Shown in pieces: positions 51,856-60,654 of a DNA stretch of 64,000 nt. This DNA comes from Spirochaetales bacterium (GTDB lineage Bacteria; Spirochaetota; Spirochaetia; DSM-2461), in contig JAQQAP010000041.1 of the NCBI GenBank assembly GCA_028533045.1, forward strand, positions 50,343 through 114,342. The letters are read 5' to 3'. Each line of letters starts with the position of its first letter. Positions within the stretch are counted from its first letter, which is position 1. The notes under the pieces are model-generated. The model had not been told where the DNA came from and ran no database searches. It was given only the letters and a program-made list of their open reading frames with translations. A program made the position numbers and the translations under genes.

Positions 51856-53119
51856 ATAAACCTATATCGGTTCGAAAAACCGCCTTGTCAAACTTTATCT
51901 TATCCACATCGGCATAGGCCTTGGCCCGGGCCTCTTCAAGATCCTTACCCTGGGCTACCACATTAAGAACCCTTCCCCCGGCAGTCTTGAGCTTACCGCC
52001 TTCCATGGTTCCTCCGGCCACAAAGAACTTACTGGAAATCCCTTCGTAACCGCTTATTTCATAGCCCTTGTCGTAGGCTTCGGGATATCCGCCGGAAGCC
52101 ATAACCACACAGCAGGAGCTCCCCTTTTTCCATTTAACCGGATAATCAGACGCTCGTCCTTCCAGGGAGAGATTGAGGAAGTCAAACCAGTCCCCCTCAA
52201 ACATGGGAAGAACCGTTTGGGCTTCGGGATCCCCAAAACGCATATTGTACTCCAGAAGGAAGACCCCTCTTTCGTTAATCATAAGTCCAAAGAAAATTAT
52301 TCCCGCAAAGGAGAGGTTTTCTTCCTTGAGACCGGCCACGGTGGGCTCCATAATATCTTTGGTAAACTGTTCCATGATATTATCATCAACCAAAGGATTG
52401 GGGGCAATAACACCCATACCACCCGTATTGAGTCCCGTTTCTCCTTCGCCAATTTTCTTATGATCCTTGGCAGAAAGGAAGGGTATAATATCAAAACCAT
52501 CGTAAAGGGCCAAAATAGAAGCTTCCTTACCTTCCAGGAATTCTTCTATAACCACCTGTGATCCGGCAGCGCCAAAGGCTTCATCCACCATGATCAGGTT
52601 CACCGCATCAAGAGCTTCCGCCTTGTCCTGACATATGATAACTCCCTTACCGGCGGCAAGACCGTCAGCCTTGACAACCAGGGGATAGGGACAGCTTTCC
52701 AGATAGGCCAAAGCCTGGTCCTTATCGGAAAAAGTCTCATAGGCGGCGGTTTTAACTTTATGTTTTTTCATAAAGTCTTTTGCCAGAGACTTGGAACCTT
52801 CCAGCATGGCCGCCTCTTTATGGGGGCCGAAAATTTTGAGGCCCCTTTTGCGAAACATATCAACCACACCGTCACAGAGATAAACCTCTGCCCCGGGAAT
52901 AGTCAAATCAATACCCTTCTCCTGGGCAAAATCGGCCATACCTTCCAGAGACTCGAAGGGAATGTTCACACACTTCTCTTCCAGTTCCGTACCGCCGTTA
53001 CCGGGAGCGCAGTAGACAACTTCTACCTTTTCGCTTTTCGCCATAGAAGCGGCCAAGACATGTTCACGGCCGCCCGATCCAATTATGAGTACTTTCTTCA
53101 TGAATCCATCTTTCACCAT
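51854..53119 (-). CDS. purD: Phosphoribosylamine-glycine ligase
   Basis: 421 aa with the ATG at 53119; MKKVLIIGSGGREH at 53101 is the more family-like start, but only the first ATG fits the promoter spacing. Seen: GSGGREHVLA, ATP-grasp segments VVKADGLAAGKGV and IEEFLEGKEASI, NTGGMGVIAPNPL, and EYNMRFGDPEAQ metal site. Known: second step of purine synthesis. Single-gene unit with its own leaderless promoter and terminator. Confidence 0.97.
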   Translation of the reverse strand: MVKDGFMKKVLIIGSGGREHVLAASMAKSEKVEVVYCAPGNGGTELEEKCVNIPFESLEGMADFAQEKGIDLTIPGAEVYLCDGVVDMFRKRGLKIFGPHKEAAMLEGSKSLAKDFMKKHKVKTAAYETFSDKDQALAYLESCPYPLVVKADGLAAGKGVIICQDKAEALDAVNLIMVDEAFGAAGSQVVIEEFLEGKEASILALYDGFDIIPFLSAKDHKKIGEGETGLNTGGMGVIAPNPLVDDNIMEQFTKDIMEPTVAGLKEENLSFAGIIFFGLMINERGVFLLEYNMRFGDPEAQTVLPMFEGDWFDFLNLSLEGRASDYPVKWKKGSSCCVVMASGGYPEAYDKGYEISGYEGISSKFFVAGGTMEGGKLKTAGGRVLNVVAQGKDLEEARAKAYADVDKIKFDKAVFRTDIGL

Positions 53120-53125
53120 GGGGCC

Positions 53126-53154
53126 ATTATATCTGAGTTAATCGGGCTTGTTAA
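53126..53154 (-). promoter_or_regulatory. Leaderless promoter of purD
   Basis: Seen on the minus strand: -35 TTAACA (53154-53149, five of six), 17-bp spacer, perfect -10 TATAAT (53131-53126), then GGCCCC and the purD ATG. Transcript should start at the ATG. The stretch TATAATGGCCCCATGG is identical to that at ung. Confidence 0.7.
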
Positions 53155-53164
53155 GTCCGTCCTG

Positions 53165-53193
53165 TTGGAGGAATTGGACAAATATGCTAAGAT
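53165..53193 (+). promoter_or_regulatory. Leaderless promoter of rsmD
   Basis: Seen: -35 TTGGAG (53165-53170), 17 bp, extended -10 TGC-TAAGAT (53188-53193), then 7 nt and the ATG at 53201. No ribosome site near the ATG. Its -35 is 10 bp from the divergent purD -35. Confidence 0.55.
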
Positions 53194-53200
53194 TCGACCT

Positions 53201-53731
53201 ATGAGAATTACCGGTGGAAAATACAGAAGCAGACAGATTAAATGCCCTAAGGGGATCATTCGGCCCGCCATGGACAGAATGCGAGAGTCCATGTTCTCCA
53301 TTCTTGGGGATCTTACAGATCTCTCTTTCTTAGATCTTTTTACCGGTTCCGGCTGTATAGGGATCGAAGCCGCCTCCCGAGGGGCCTCTCCTGTTCATCT
53401 GGTAGAGAAGGATTTTATCAAAAAGAAGGTTATAATGGAGAATCTTTCCCTCCTGGATGAAGAGAATAAGCTCTTTCTCATGCCCGCCGAAAAATACATT
53501 AAACGCTGTGAACGTCAATACGACATCATCCATCTGGACCCGCCCTTTCCCCTGGAAGGAAAAGAAAAATTTCTCATTGCCTGTGAGGAACAGGGGATTC
53601 TCAAACCGGAAGGGGTTCTTATGATGCACTACCCCGATGAGGAATCCTTCCCGGAACAGATTGGCTCTTTCCGACAGTTTGACCTCCGGAAGTACGGCCG
53701 TTCTCAACTGATTTTCTATACCCGCGATTAA
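53201..53731 (+). CDS. rsmD: 16S rRNA (guanine966-N2)-methyltransferase RsmD
   Basis: 176 aa from the ATG at 53201, where the family start MRITGGKYRSRQI begins; the frame stays open upstream but only as a shadow of purD. Seen: FLDLFTGSGCIGIEAASRGA (SAM site) and HLDPPFP (NPPY-type catalytic motif). Known: methylates G966 of 16S rRNA. Convergent with pstS across a terminator hairpin. Confidence 0.93.
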   Translation: MRITGGKYRSRQIKCPKGIIRPAMDRMRESMFSILGDLTDLSFLDLFTGSGCIGIEAASRGASPVHLVEKDFIKKKVIMENLSLLDEENKLFLMPAEKYIKRCERQYDIIHLDPPFPLEGKEKFLIACEEQGILKPEGVLMMHYPDEESFPEQIGSFRQFDLRKYGRSQLIFYTRD

Positions 53732-53785
53732 GTTCTCCCTCCCCCTAAAAGCTATAGCTCCTTTTCTGCGTCTCATGAAAGCACA

Positions 53786-53807
53786 AAAAGACCCGCCTTA
53801 CGGCGGG
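53786..53807 (-). terminator. Intrinsic terminator of pstS
   Basis: Seen: CCCGCC-TTAC-GGCGGG stem (53792-53797 with 53802-53807). On the minus strand the stem is followed by TCTTTTTG, a good U-run. It is 27 nt after the pstS stop. The plus strand has a weaker TTGTTAT tail and may also serve rsmD. Confidence 0.88.
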
Positions 53808-53833
53808 CTTGTTATATCAGTTCTAATTTATTC

Positions 53834-54670
53834 TTAGAGCTTGATGAACTTCTTGGAAGCGGCAATTTCCTGACCTTCTGCAGAGAGGAGGTAGTCGAGG
53901 AAAAATCTTTCGAAAGAATCGGCAGCAAACTCACCATTGGAGATTACGTTGAGCTTTCTGGAGATAGCGTAAGTTCCGCCAAGAACGTTAGCTTCGGTGG
54001 GCTGTACTTCGTTTACAGTGATAGCTTTAGTACCGGGATCTTTGGTGATGTAACCAAAACCACAGTATCCGATAGCGTTGGGAGTAGCACCAACTTTGGC
54101 AACCATGTCACCGTTACCGGTTACGATAAGAGCAGTTTCGTCAAAGCTCTTCTTGGCAGGCTTAACAGTAGCGCCCTTGAAACAGTCTCTGGTACCGGAA
54201 GCTTCGTCTCTGTTGATAACAACGATTTCCGCATCGGCGCCGCCTACTTCTTTCCAGTTCTTGATTTCACCGGCGTAGATAGCGGTTACCTGGTCAAGAG
54301 AAAGATTGTCGATTCCAACGGAAGCTTTGTTTACAACTACAGCTACACCATCAAGAGCGATAGCAGTAGAAACAGCACCTTTTTCAATTTCAGCGTCTTT
54401 CAGTTCTCTGGAAGCACAACCGAGGGAGTAAGTTCCGTCGAGAGCACCGGTAACACCAGCGGAAGAACCGGGAGCATCGTAGGAAATCTGAACATTGTAA
54501 CGAGCCATCATAACTTCAGAAGCAGCGAGGATGATAGGTTCGAGAGTGGTAGAACCACCAAAAGCGTAAGAACCGCTCCATTCAGCACCGGTAGACTCTT
54601 CAGAACCACCGTTTGCGAAAGCTGTGAAAGACACGAGAAGTGCCAAAGCAACAATTGCCATCTTTTTCAT
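53834..54670 (-). CDS. pstS: Phosphate-binding protein PstS
   Basis: 278 aa. Seen: signal peptide ending near AFA-NGG (about residue 19), no lipobox Cys; phosphate-contact segments FGGSTTLEPI, DAPGSSAGVTGAL, NRDEASGTRDCF and IGYCGFGYI. Known: high-affinity phosphate receptor of the Pst transporter. It stands alone, about 20 kb from pstCAB, with its own ribosome site (AAAGGAG), Pho-like box and terminator. A separate transcript lets binding protein be made in excess. Confidence 0.95.
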   Translation of the reverse strand: MKKMAIVALALLVSFTAFANGGSEESTGAEWSGSYAFGGSTTLEPIILAASEVMMARYNVQISYDAPGSSAGVTGALDGTYSLGCASRELKDAEIEKGAVSTAIALDGVAVVVNKASVGIDNLSLDQVTAIYAGEIKNWKEVGGADAEIVVINRDEASGTRDCFKGATVKPAKKSFDETALIVTGNGDMVAKVGATPNAIGYCGFGYITKDPGTKAITVNEVQPTEANVLGGTYAISRKLNVISNGEFAADSFERFFLDYLLSAEGQEIAASKKFIKL

Positions 54671-54763
54671 TTTTGTTTCTCCTTTCTAAATAGCACCGCC
54701 TAGGGGCGCTTAAAGAATTTCCTTAAGTGATGGCGCTACTATGAAGCTCTTAAGTAAGGAGAA

Positions 54764-54791
54764 TGTTATATGAATGTTAAAGAATGGTTAA
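54764..54791 (-). promoter_or_regulatory. Pho-box-like array upstream of pstS
   Basis: Seen on the minus strand: TTAACC (54791), TTAACA (54780), ATAACA (54769), each starting 11 bp after the last, ending 94 bp upstream of the pstS ATG. A -10-like CATAGT follows about 20 bp further on. Same hexamer and phase as upstream of pstC, so both are probably PhoB targets. Confidence 0.6.
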
Positions 54792-54822
54792 AAGACACCT
54801 ACTATGGAATAAAGCCGAATTT

Positions 54823-55629
54823 TTAATAAAACAGCCATCCTAAACTCTCAAGTCCCTCAAGCACCCCGTCGGCAAACTTTCCCGTGCGGCCCTCACCTTT
54901 TCCCCGAGCAATGTGCTGGTGAGGATTTTTTAGCTCGGTCTCTCTCTTAAGTTCTTCCGGTGTGTTTTTAACCAGAATAGAGGGATGGTGGGAAAGAAAG
55001 GCAGTCCTGTCATTCCAATTATCCCCGGCAAAGACATAATCCCCCTCAATCTCCCTCTCGGCCAAATAGGTAAGAGCACCCTTTTTATCGGCCTCGTGGG
55101 CCATGATATCCAGATAGCACATGTTTTTTTCCGGCTCCGGGTAAATCTGCAAAGAAAGGGTATCACCCAGGTCACCTAAAAGTTCAGAGGCCCGGGAGAG
55201 TGCCGGTTCATAATCGAGGGTATAAAGGTAAAAGGAGACCTTATAGTGGGACTGATGAATCTCCCCCTGAGTCTCCAGCCCCTCTATTCCTTTTAGACGA
55301 TTGATTATCTCATCCCGATCCCATCGGGGATTTTTCTCTTCCAGGTAAGCCTTATGTTCATGACAGGTCTCCCAAGCCCCTTCCTTCTTTCGGTGAAGGG
55401 TGGCCCCGGCGGAGGAAAAAATCAGTCCCGGATGGGGCAAAGGATAGTCCTCCATAGCCTGAATGATATTGGGAAAAGAGCGGCCCGTAAGAATGACAAA
55501 ACCCACTTTTTCGGCAGAGATCTTATCCCGCAGGATTTCCAGGGAGTCAAAGCTTCCCAATCGGTCGACTCCCTCCCAGGGAATAAGAGTCCCGTCTAAA
55601 TCGGATACGAGAAATCGTTCCTCTTTCAC
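54823..55629 (-). CDS. HAD-IIB phosphatase, sucrose-phosphatase-like
   Basis: 268 aa. Seen: motif I VSDLDGTLI, motif II LTGRS, a cap domain, and PEPEKNMCYLDIMAHEADKK leading to AGDNWNDRTAF (motif IV). Known: matches the S6PP/MPGP group acting on sugar phosphates such as sucrose-6-phosphate or mannosylglycerate phosphate. No synthase gene is nearby, so the substrate is open. GTG start overlaps the nadA stop by 4 nt. Confidence 0.85.
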   Translation of the reverse strand: MKEERFLVSDLDGTLIPWEGVDRLGSFDSLEILRDKISAEKVGFVILTGRSFPNIIQAMEDYPLPHPGLIFSSAGATLHRKKEGAWETCHEHKAYLEEKNPRWDRDEIINRLKGIEGLETQGEIHQSHYKVSFYLYTLDYEPALSRASELLGDLGDTLSLQIYPEPEKNMCYLDIMAHEADKKGALTYLAEREIEGDYVFAGDNWNDRTAFLSHHPSILVKNTPEELKRETELKNPHQHIARGKGEGRTGKFADGVLEGLESLGWLFY

Positions 55630-56651
55630 TTAACCCGCTCCGCTTCTTCAAACATTCGGTTCAACGATTTCAAAGCTCCCGCGCGCATGGCTTCATCCAC
55701 TTCGATAAAATCCTCTTTCCGGGGATTTTTTAAGGCACGGAGAATATTTTCCAGGGAGTTACTCTTCATATATTTACAAAAGGCACAGGAACCTACCATA
55801 TCAAAGGGGCCTTTTTCCGCTTCCAGGCGGGAAGCAAGACCACATTCGGAGAAAACCAGATAGGTCGGTTTGTTCCCCTGTTCTACCACATAATCGTACA
55901 TCTGGGTGGTACTCCCCACATAGTCCGCTTCACCGGTTATCTCCGGAGCACATTCGGGGTGTGCCAGGATTTTAAGGCCGGGGAACATAGTGCGGGAGGA
56001 TTTTATTATTTCCGGATCGAACTCTTCGTGAACATAACAGGTACCGGTCCAAAGTTTGATATCCTTTTTAACACCCCGTTTTTCCATCTCACTAATAATA
56101 TTCAGCCCCATCAAGCGGTCGGGAACAAAGAATATTTTGTCCGTGTCCAAATGCTCCACAATATCGTACACATTGGAGGAAGTCACAACCACATCGCAGG
56201 CCGCCTTCACATCGGCGGTGGTGTTGATATAGCAAATAAAAGTATAGTCGGGGTTTTCCTTCTTTAGTTTGAGAACATCCGCCCCGGTGATGGAATCGGC
56301 CAGAGAACAGCCCCCGTCGTCGGCGGGAACAATGACCTGCTTTTCCGGACTAAGGATTTTGGCGGTTTCCCCCATAAAACGGACCGCAGAAAAAATAATA
56401 AGCTCCTCTTTTGAGTCACGGGCGTTTTTACTCAGCCCATAGGAGTCGCCCGTATGGTCCGATACACCATAGATTATTTCCGGAGAAACATAGGTGTGAG
56501 CCAGAATCAGTGCATTTTTCTGAGCCTTTAGTTCATTTATTTCATTGATGACGGGGATTTTTTCCTCGCAAAAGCGGCGTAAATCCTCCCGGTCTTCACT
56601 CTTCTCGAATCGTATCTTCTTCAGTTGGTTGTATAGCTGATCGACGGTCAT
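55626..56651 (-). CDS. nadA: Quinolinate synthase
   Basis: 341 aa. Seen: three-domain NadA with LILAHTYVSPEI, TAKILSPEKQV, VTSSN, the 4Fe-4S ligands near CYINTTADV, HPECAPE and SCAFCKYMKSNS. Known: condenses iminoaspartate with DHAP to quinolinate for NAD. No nadB or nadC in the window. Its start lies inside the end of the AI-2E family gene (56-nt overlap), so it is likely read from that transcript. Confidence 0.96.
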   Translation of the reverse strand: MTVDQLYNQLKKIRFEKSEDREDLRRFCEEKIPVINEINELKAQKNALILAHTYVSPEIIYGVSDHTGDSYGLSKNARDSKEELIIFSAVRFMGETAKILSPEKQVIVPADDGGCSLADSITGADVLKLKKENPDYTFICYINTTADVKAACDVVVTSSNVYDIVEHLDTDKIFFVPDRLMGLNIISEMEKRGVKKDIKLWTGTCYVHEEFDPEIIKSSRTMFPGLKILAHPECAPEITGEADYVGSTTQMYDYVVEQGNKPTYLVFSECGLASRLEAEKGPFDMVGSCAFCKYMKSNSLENILRALKNPRKEDFIEVDEAMRAGALKSLNRMFEEAERVK

Positions 56652-57747
56652 GTCTTTTTATACTCCTTCTTGTACTTTTCCGGGATTCCCTGTCGGGATA
56701 CCCCATTACACGGGCCAGTATACCCAAAGTTTCCGATTGTTCCAACATCAGTTTGACCGCAACCATCATGGGAACGGAAAGCAGAGTCCCCGGAATGCCC
56801 CAGATATACCCCCAAAAAACCAGTCCGAACACAACGGTAACCGTATTCAGTCTTAGTCGGTCCCCCATAATCTTGGGATCAAGAAAGTTCCCTATAGTCA
56901 TTTGCGTAGCCGTTAGCAGGGAAAAAGTCACAATCATGGGAGTAAAGGTATCATACTGAATAAAGGCCATAATGACAGGGGGCATAGTGGCAATAATAGA
57001 CCCAATACTGGGAACAAAGTTAAGAAAGAAAGTAAGAATCCCCCAGAGAAAGGCAAATTCAATATGCATGATAGAGCAAATGACAAAAACAATGATGGCC
57101 GTTGAAAGACTTATGGCACTCTTGATAACCATATAGGTGGAAATGGAGTTCTGGACAGAGCTGATGGTGAGCATGAGCCGGTGATCGTCCTGGGCCACAA
57201 AATCCACATATTCCCGGTAGGTCGAAGTCCCGCCCAAAAGGAAAATATAGTAGAGCATGAAAAGGAAAAAGGATTGTCCAAAAGATCCAAGCCCCGTTGC
57301 CGCCGTTCGTATCAAGGCAGAGACCCTCTCCATATCAAACTCACCCATAAGCCAGTTGAAAGCCTCTTCCCCGGTAGTATCCACCGCATATCTGCTGTTA
57401 ACCATATCCATAATGCGATTAACTTTCTTTTCCAGCATAATAAGCAGTTGCTCCTGCTGGCCCACAATTTCGGTCAGGGCATTGAGAAAAATGGAGAAAA
57501 TAAGAAAAACTAACCCCAGGGTCACCACAGCAATAAGCGGGACAATAACCACTTGAGGCCACCCCTTATCCTTAAGCCAATGAATAAGAGGAAGGACTAT
57601 GAGAGTTAAAAGCATAGCCAGGATAAGAGGTAAAATAAGAGAAGCAATGGTCTTTAGAATAAAAACCAGGGCCACAATCAGTATGAGAATTAACCCGTTT
57701 CTGATTGACCGGGTGGTGTGGTAGATTCGATCCAGGGTGTCTTTCAT
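56596..57747 (-). CDS. AI-2E transporter family (PerM) membrane protein
   Basis: 383 aa. Seen: about seven to eight TM segments, the first pair at 15-32 and 35-55, FFLNFVPSIGSIIATMPPVIMAF and the WGIPGTLLSVPMMV motif typical of this permease family, with a basic C-terminal tail (RRSIKRHDRRS). No ribosome site; TATATT ends 7 nt before the ATG, but no -35 was found. Substrate unknown. Overlaps nadA. Confidence 0.88.
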   Translation of the reverse strand: MKDTLDRIYHTTRSIRNGLILILIVALVFILKTIASLILPLILAMLLTLIVLPLIHWLKDKGWPQVVIVPLIAVVTLGLVFLIFSIFLNALTEIVGQQEQLLIMLEKKVNRIMDMVNSRYAVDTTGEEAFNWLMGEFDMERVSALIRTAATGLGSFGQSFFLFMLYYIFLLGGTSTYREYVDFVAQDDHRLMLTISSVQNSISTYMVIKSAISLSTAIIVFVICSIMHIEFAFLWGILTFFLNFVPSIGSIIATMPPVIMAFIQYDTFTPMIVTFSLLTATQMTIGNFLDPKIMGDRLRLNTVTVVFGLVFWGYIWGIPGTLLSVPMMVAVKLMLEQSETLGILARVMGYPDRESRKSTRRSIKRHDRRSAIQPTEEDTIREE

Positions 57748-57800
57748 AATAATGAATATAACCTATTCTTACTTTTTCCCCTAGAGAAGATGGATACTTT

Positions 57801-59114
57801 TTAAATATTTCCTGCCTTTAGGGTGATTTCTCCGTAGACTTTCTCCCCTTCAACTCCCAGAACAAAGCTGACCTGTCCCCTCTCTCCATAGCGCCACCGG
57901 GCTTTGAGTTTCCCTCCATAACCATCCTCGTCAAAAGGAAGATTCAGGCCGACTTGGCCCTCCAGACTCAGAATGTCCCCCTCTCTTCCCAGCCCGGCCT
58001 TAATCAGCCTCTCCTCTTCCTCACCCCACTCATAGTAATAACTCAAAGTCCCCCAATAGGGGTCGCGATCACAGAAGAGCTCCCCCTTTACCTCCTGTGA
58101 CCAGATATCCTCTTCATATTCCCCCTCCCAACCAATTCGGACATAGGGGATTTCCACAGAGGAATCCCCTTCCAGCGTGGGTGCTGCCCTGTAGGGATCG
58201 CTCCCCGGTTCAAGAGAGAAAACACCCGGCCGATACAGCGCTCCGCTCCCTTCCCAGAGAAGCCGCTCCCCCATAAACAGCGCTCCTTCTCCAATCATAC
58301 CGCAGGACCACTCGGCCGGTTCTCCCCGGGCACTCCGCCAATAACCACCGTTTCCCATGGCCCCCAGAGCAACCATCCCCCGAGCCCCTTCCAGACGGCC
58401 GACGAAATAGCCTCCGTAACCGGGAAGAAGATATTCGGACAGAACCGATGTCCCCAAAAGAGAAAATTGCCACTCCCTGTGATATCCTTGCAATTCGTAG
58501 GATAAACGTAAAAGGCTATGAAAAAGAGGCTCCTCCCTTTCTCCATCATCAACGACATACCAGCTATCCGTCTCGGTAAGCTCCCAGTCCCAAGAGTAAA
58601 GCAACAAAGAAGACCAGGAAAGAGACTCCCCGTCCCCCTGGCGGGCCAGGCCAATCTGACGATAATCATCCCGAACAAGACCATGGAGAATAATATTTTT
58701 ACGGGGAGTATGAAACAGGATTCCCTGTCGAGATGAAATATCTCCCTCAAGATCAAGGGAAAAGCGGGCCCGATTCTCCAAACGATAAAAAGAAGGTAGA
58801 TCATCCCCCTCTAGAACGTCGTAAAGTCCCTCAAAAGAAGGGCTCCCCATTGTTAACCAGGGAGATTTGAAGGCAAGACCACACTGACCCGAATCAGCCT
58901 CCCACCCCTCCAGATTTACGGGATCGAGTTCCCCTCTCATTTTGAAATCCCAATTAAAGGGAAAGTTGCCTCCCATAGCCCATTTCCCTTCAAAAAGAGA
59001 TTCATACTCCCCTTCGTCCCACTCTCCCAAGAGAGAGGTAGAAAGAGACCAGTACTCCCGGGCCTGTAGAGAGAAGCTTATGCATATTAATAGAAGAATT
59101 CCTCTTTGCCTCAT
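57801..59114 (-). CDS. Probable outer-membrane barrel protein, 437 aa
   Basis: Function not recognised. Seen: signal peptide about 1-18 (LLLICISFSLQA), then many short strands rich in Trp, Tyr, Gly, Glu (YYYEWGEEEERLIKAGL, KLKARWRYGERGQVSF), with no known enzyme motif. Pattern fits a spirochaete-style large barrel or surface protein. No clear ribosome site. Next gene upstream is a lipase-like hydrolase, 29 nt away. Confidence 0.7.
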   Translation of the reverse strand: MRQRGILLLICISFSLQAREYWSLSTSLLGEWDEGEYESLFEGKWAMGGNFPFNWDFKMRGELDPVNLEGWEADSGQCGLAFKSPWLTMGSPSFEGLYDVLEGDDLPSFYRLENRARFSLDLEGDISSRQGILFHTPRKNIILHGLVRDDYRQIGLARQGDGESLSWSSLLLYSWDWELTETDSWYVVDDGEREEPLFHSLLRLSYELQGYHREWQFSLLGTSVLSEYLLPGYGGYFVGRLEGARGMVALGAMGNGGYWRSARGEPAEWSCGMIGEGALFMGERLLWEGSGALYRPGVFSLEPGSDPYRAAPTLEGDSSVEIPYVRIGWEGEYEEDIWSQEVKGELFCDRDPYWGTLSYYYEWGEEEERLIKAGLGREGDILSLEGQVGLNLPFDEDGYGGKLKARWRYGERGQVSFVLGVEGEKVYGEITLKAGNI

Positions 59115-59143
59115 AACAAAGAGAGAGGACTATTTTTTCCCTT

Positions 59144-60076
59144 TTACCCCAGATTTACTTCAATAAAATCCAGAAACATCTGATAAACATCCTGCCGGTT
59201 TGTCTCATTGAGAGATTCATGACGGCCTCCCTCGTTAAATTGGAGGGAAAGGTTTATGAGACCGGCCTTCTTGTAGAGTTGGTATACCCTCTTTACACCG
59301 GTCCCTTTTTTCCCACCCACTGGGTCTTCATCACCGGAATAGAAAAAGAGAGGCAGTTTTTTGCTGGTTTGGTCAATGCGACCCGGATCTATAATGCGCA
59401 AAAGTCCGTCACTCAAGTCCTCAAAAAAGGAACTGGTACTTATGAAACCGCAATAATCGTCCTGGCCATATAAATCGACCTGCTCTTCATCTCTGCTTAA
59501 CCAGTCATAACTCGTACGATTGGGACGAAAGTTGCGGTTAAAGGAACCAAAGGAGAGAGTATCCAAAAGAGAACTTCTATGCCTGTCCCCGTGGCGGCGC
59601 ACCTCCCGACGGGCAATAAAACGCATCATCCGAGCCAAATAAGCCGGGGTATAGCCTGTGCCGGAAATAATCGCTCCGGCAAAATCGTCTCCCTCATCAC
59701 AGAGAAAATCCCGTGTAAGAAAGGAGCCCATACTATGGCCCAACATAAAAAGCGGAGTACCGGGGTGGGTCTCTTGAACAAGACTCTTTAGACTGGAAAT
59801 ATCGGATAATACCCTTTCCCAACCATTATCTATATGGAAGTAACCTAAGTTATCCTTCTCCCCGGCAGTTCTACCGTGACCTCGATGATCTTCTCCCCAA
59901 ACAGCTATTCCCGCCCTGTTAAGGAAAAGTGCGAAATCCTCATAGCGGCCAATATGTTCGGCCATACCGTGGTTGATAATCAGCGCAGCCCGAATCTCCC
60001 CTTCCGGCAGCCAGCGCAGAGCTGCCCCTTCATGGCCGTCGGTCGACTTGAAGCGAATTTCTTCTCCCTTCATCAA
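59144..60076 (-). CDS. Alpha/beta hydrolase, monoacylglycerol lipase-like
   Basis: 310 aa. Seen: oxyanion motif NHGMAEHIGRYEDFA, nucleophile GHSMGSF (Ser near 112), acid in FFYSGDEDPVGG and His in GGRHESLNE. Known: matches the serine aminopeptidase S33 / lysophospholipase family. No signal peptide, so cytoplasmic. AGGAGG site at good spacing. Follows the acetyltransferase gene by 6 nt. Confidence 0.9.
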   Translation of the reverse strand: MMKGEEIRFKSTDGHEGAALRWLPEGEIRAALIINHGMAEHIGRYEDFALFLNRAGIAVWGEDHRGHGRTAGEKDNLGYFHIDNGWERVLSDISSLKSLVQETHPGTPLFMLGHSMGSFLTRDFLCDEGDDFAGAIISGTGYTPAYLARMMRFIARREVRRHGDRHRSSLLDTLSFGSFNRNFRPNRTSYDWLSRDEEQVDLYGQDDYCGFISTSSFFEDLSDGLLRIIDPGRIDQTSKKLPLFFYSGDEDPVGGKKGTGVKRVYQLYKKAGLINLSLQFNEGGRHESLNETNRQDVYQMFLDFIEVNLG

Positions 60077-60082
60077 ATCCTC

Positions 60083-60610
60083 CTAAAGAATCTTCTGCCA
60101 GATAGAAACATCCAGGTACTGGTCGAACTTGAACCCTGCTTCGCGGATAATCCCGGTCTGTTCAAAACCCAATTGGGCATGAAGCTTCATGCTTACCTCA
60201 TTTCCCTCTGTTATAAGGGAAATAATCGTATGGAGTTCGGCCTGTTCCGCCCGTCGAATCAGATCTTCCATAAGCGCTTTTCCGACTCCCCCGCCCCGGG
60301 CGTTCCGAGCCACATAAACAGAAAGCTCGGCAGAACCGTCATAGGCAGGCTTGGGATTCCATTGGGAAAGTGATGCCCACCCCACCAGAGTATCCTCCGA
60401 CTGGGCCACAATAACAGGTCTTCTACTATTGTCATGAAGAAGGAACCACTCATAGCGTTCCTCGCTACTCACCGGCTCAATATGAAAAGTAGCTGCTGTT
60501 TTGAGAACCGCATCGTTATATATACTTGTAATTGCGGGAATATCTTTCTCTTCCGCCCGTCTGATAAGCAAGGGGATCTGATTACCTATAGCTTCACTTA
60601 TATCCGTCAT
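60083..60610 (-). CDS. GNAT N-acetyltransferase (phosphinothricin acetyltransferase-like)
   Basis: 175 aa from the ATG at 60610, nine bases after GAGGAG; a GTG at 60619 is also in frame. Seen: IRRAEEKDIPAITSIYNDAV, the acetyl-CoA loop RNARGGGVGKALM, and LHAQLGFEQTGIIREAGFK. Known: the PAT/MddA group acetylates methionine derivatives and similar small amines. Acceptor not decidable. Cotranscribed with the hydrolase. Confidence 0.9.
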   Translation of the reverse strand: MTDISEAIGNQIPLLIRRAEEKDIPAITSIYNDAVLKTAATFHIEPVSSEERYEWFLLHDNSRRPVIVAQSEDTLVGWASLSQWNPKPAYDGSAELSVYVARNARGGGVGKALMEDLIRRAEQAELHTIISLITEGNEVSMKLHAQLGFEQTGIIREAGFKFDQYLDVSIWQKIL

Positions 60611-60654
60611 GGATATCACTCCTCTAGCGGGGACGGGCGATAAGGCGGCGGAGA

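Noticed and set aside
52760..53200. 147-codon N-terminal extension of rsmD
   Set aside because: It lies antisense to purD and has no family similarity. RsmD proteins begin MRITGGK, at 53201.
57754..57759. Leaderless promoter for the AI-2E family gene (TATATT 7 nt before ATG)
   Set aside because: No -35 or extended -10 was found and the region is AT-rich, so the match could be chance. Mentioned only in the gene entry.
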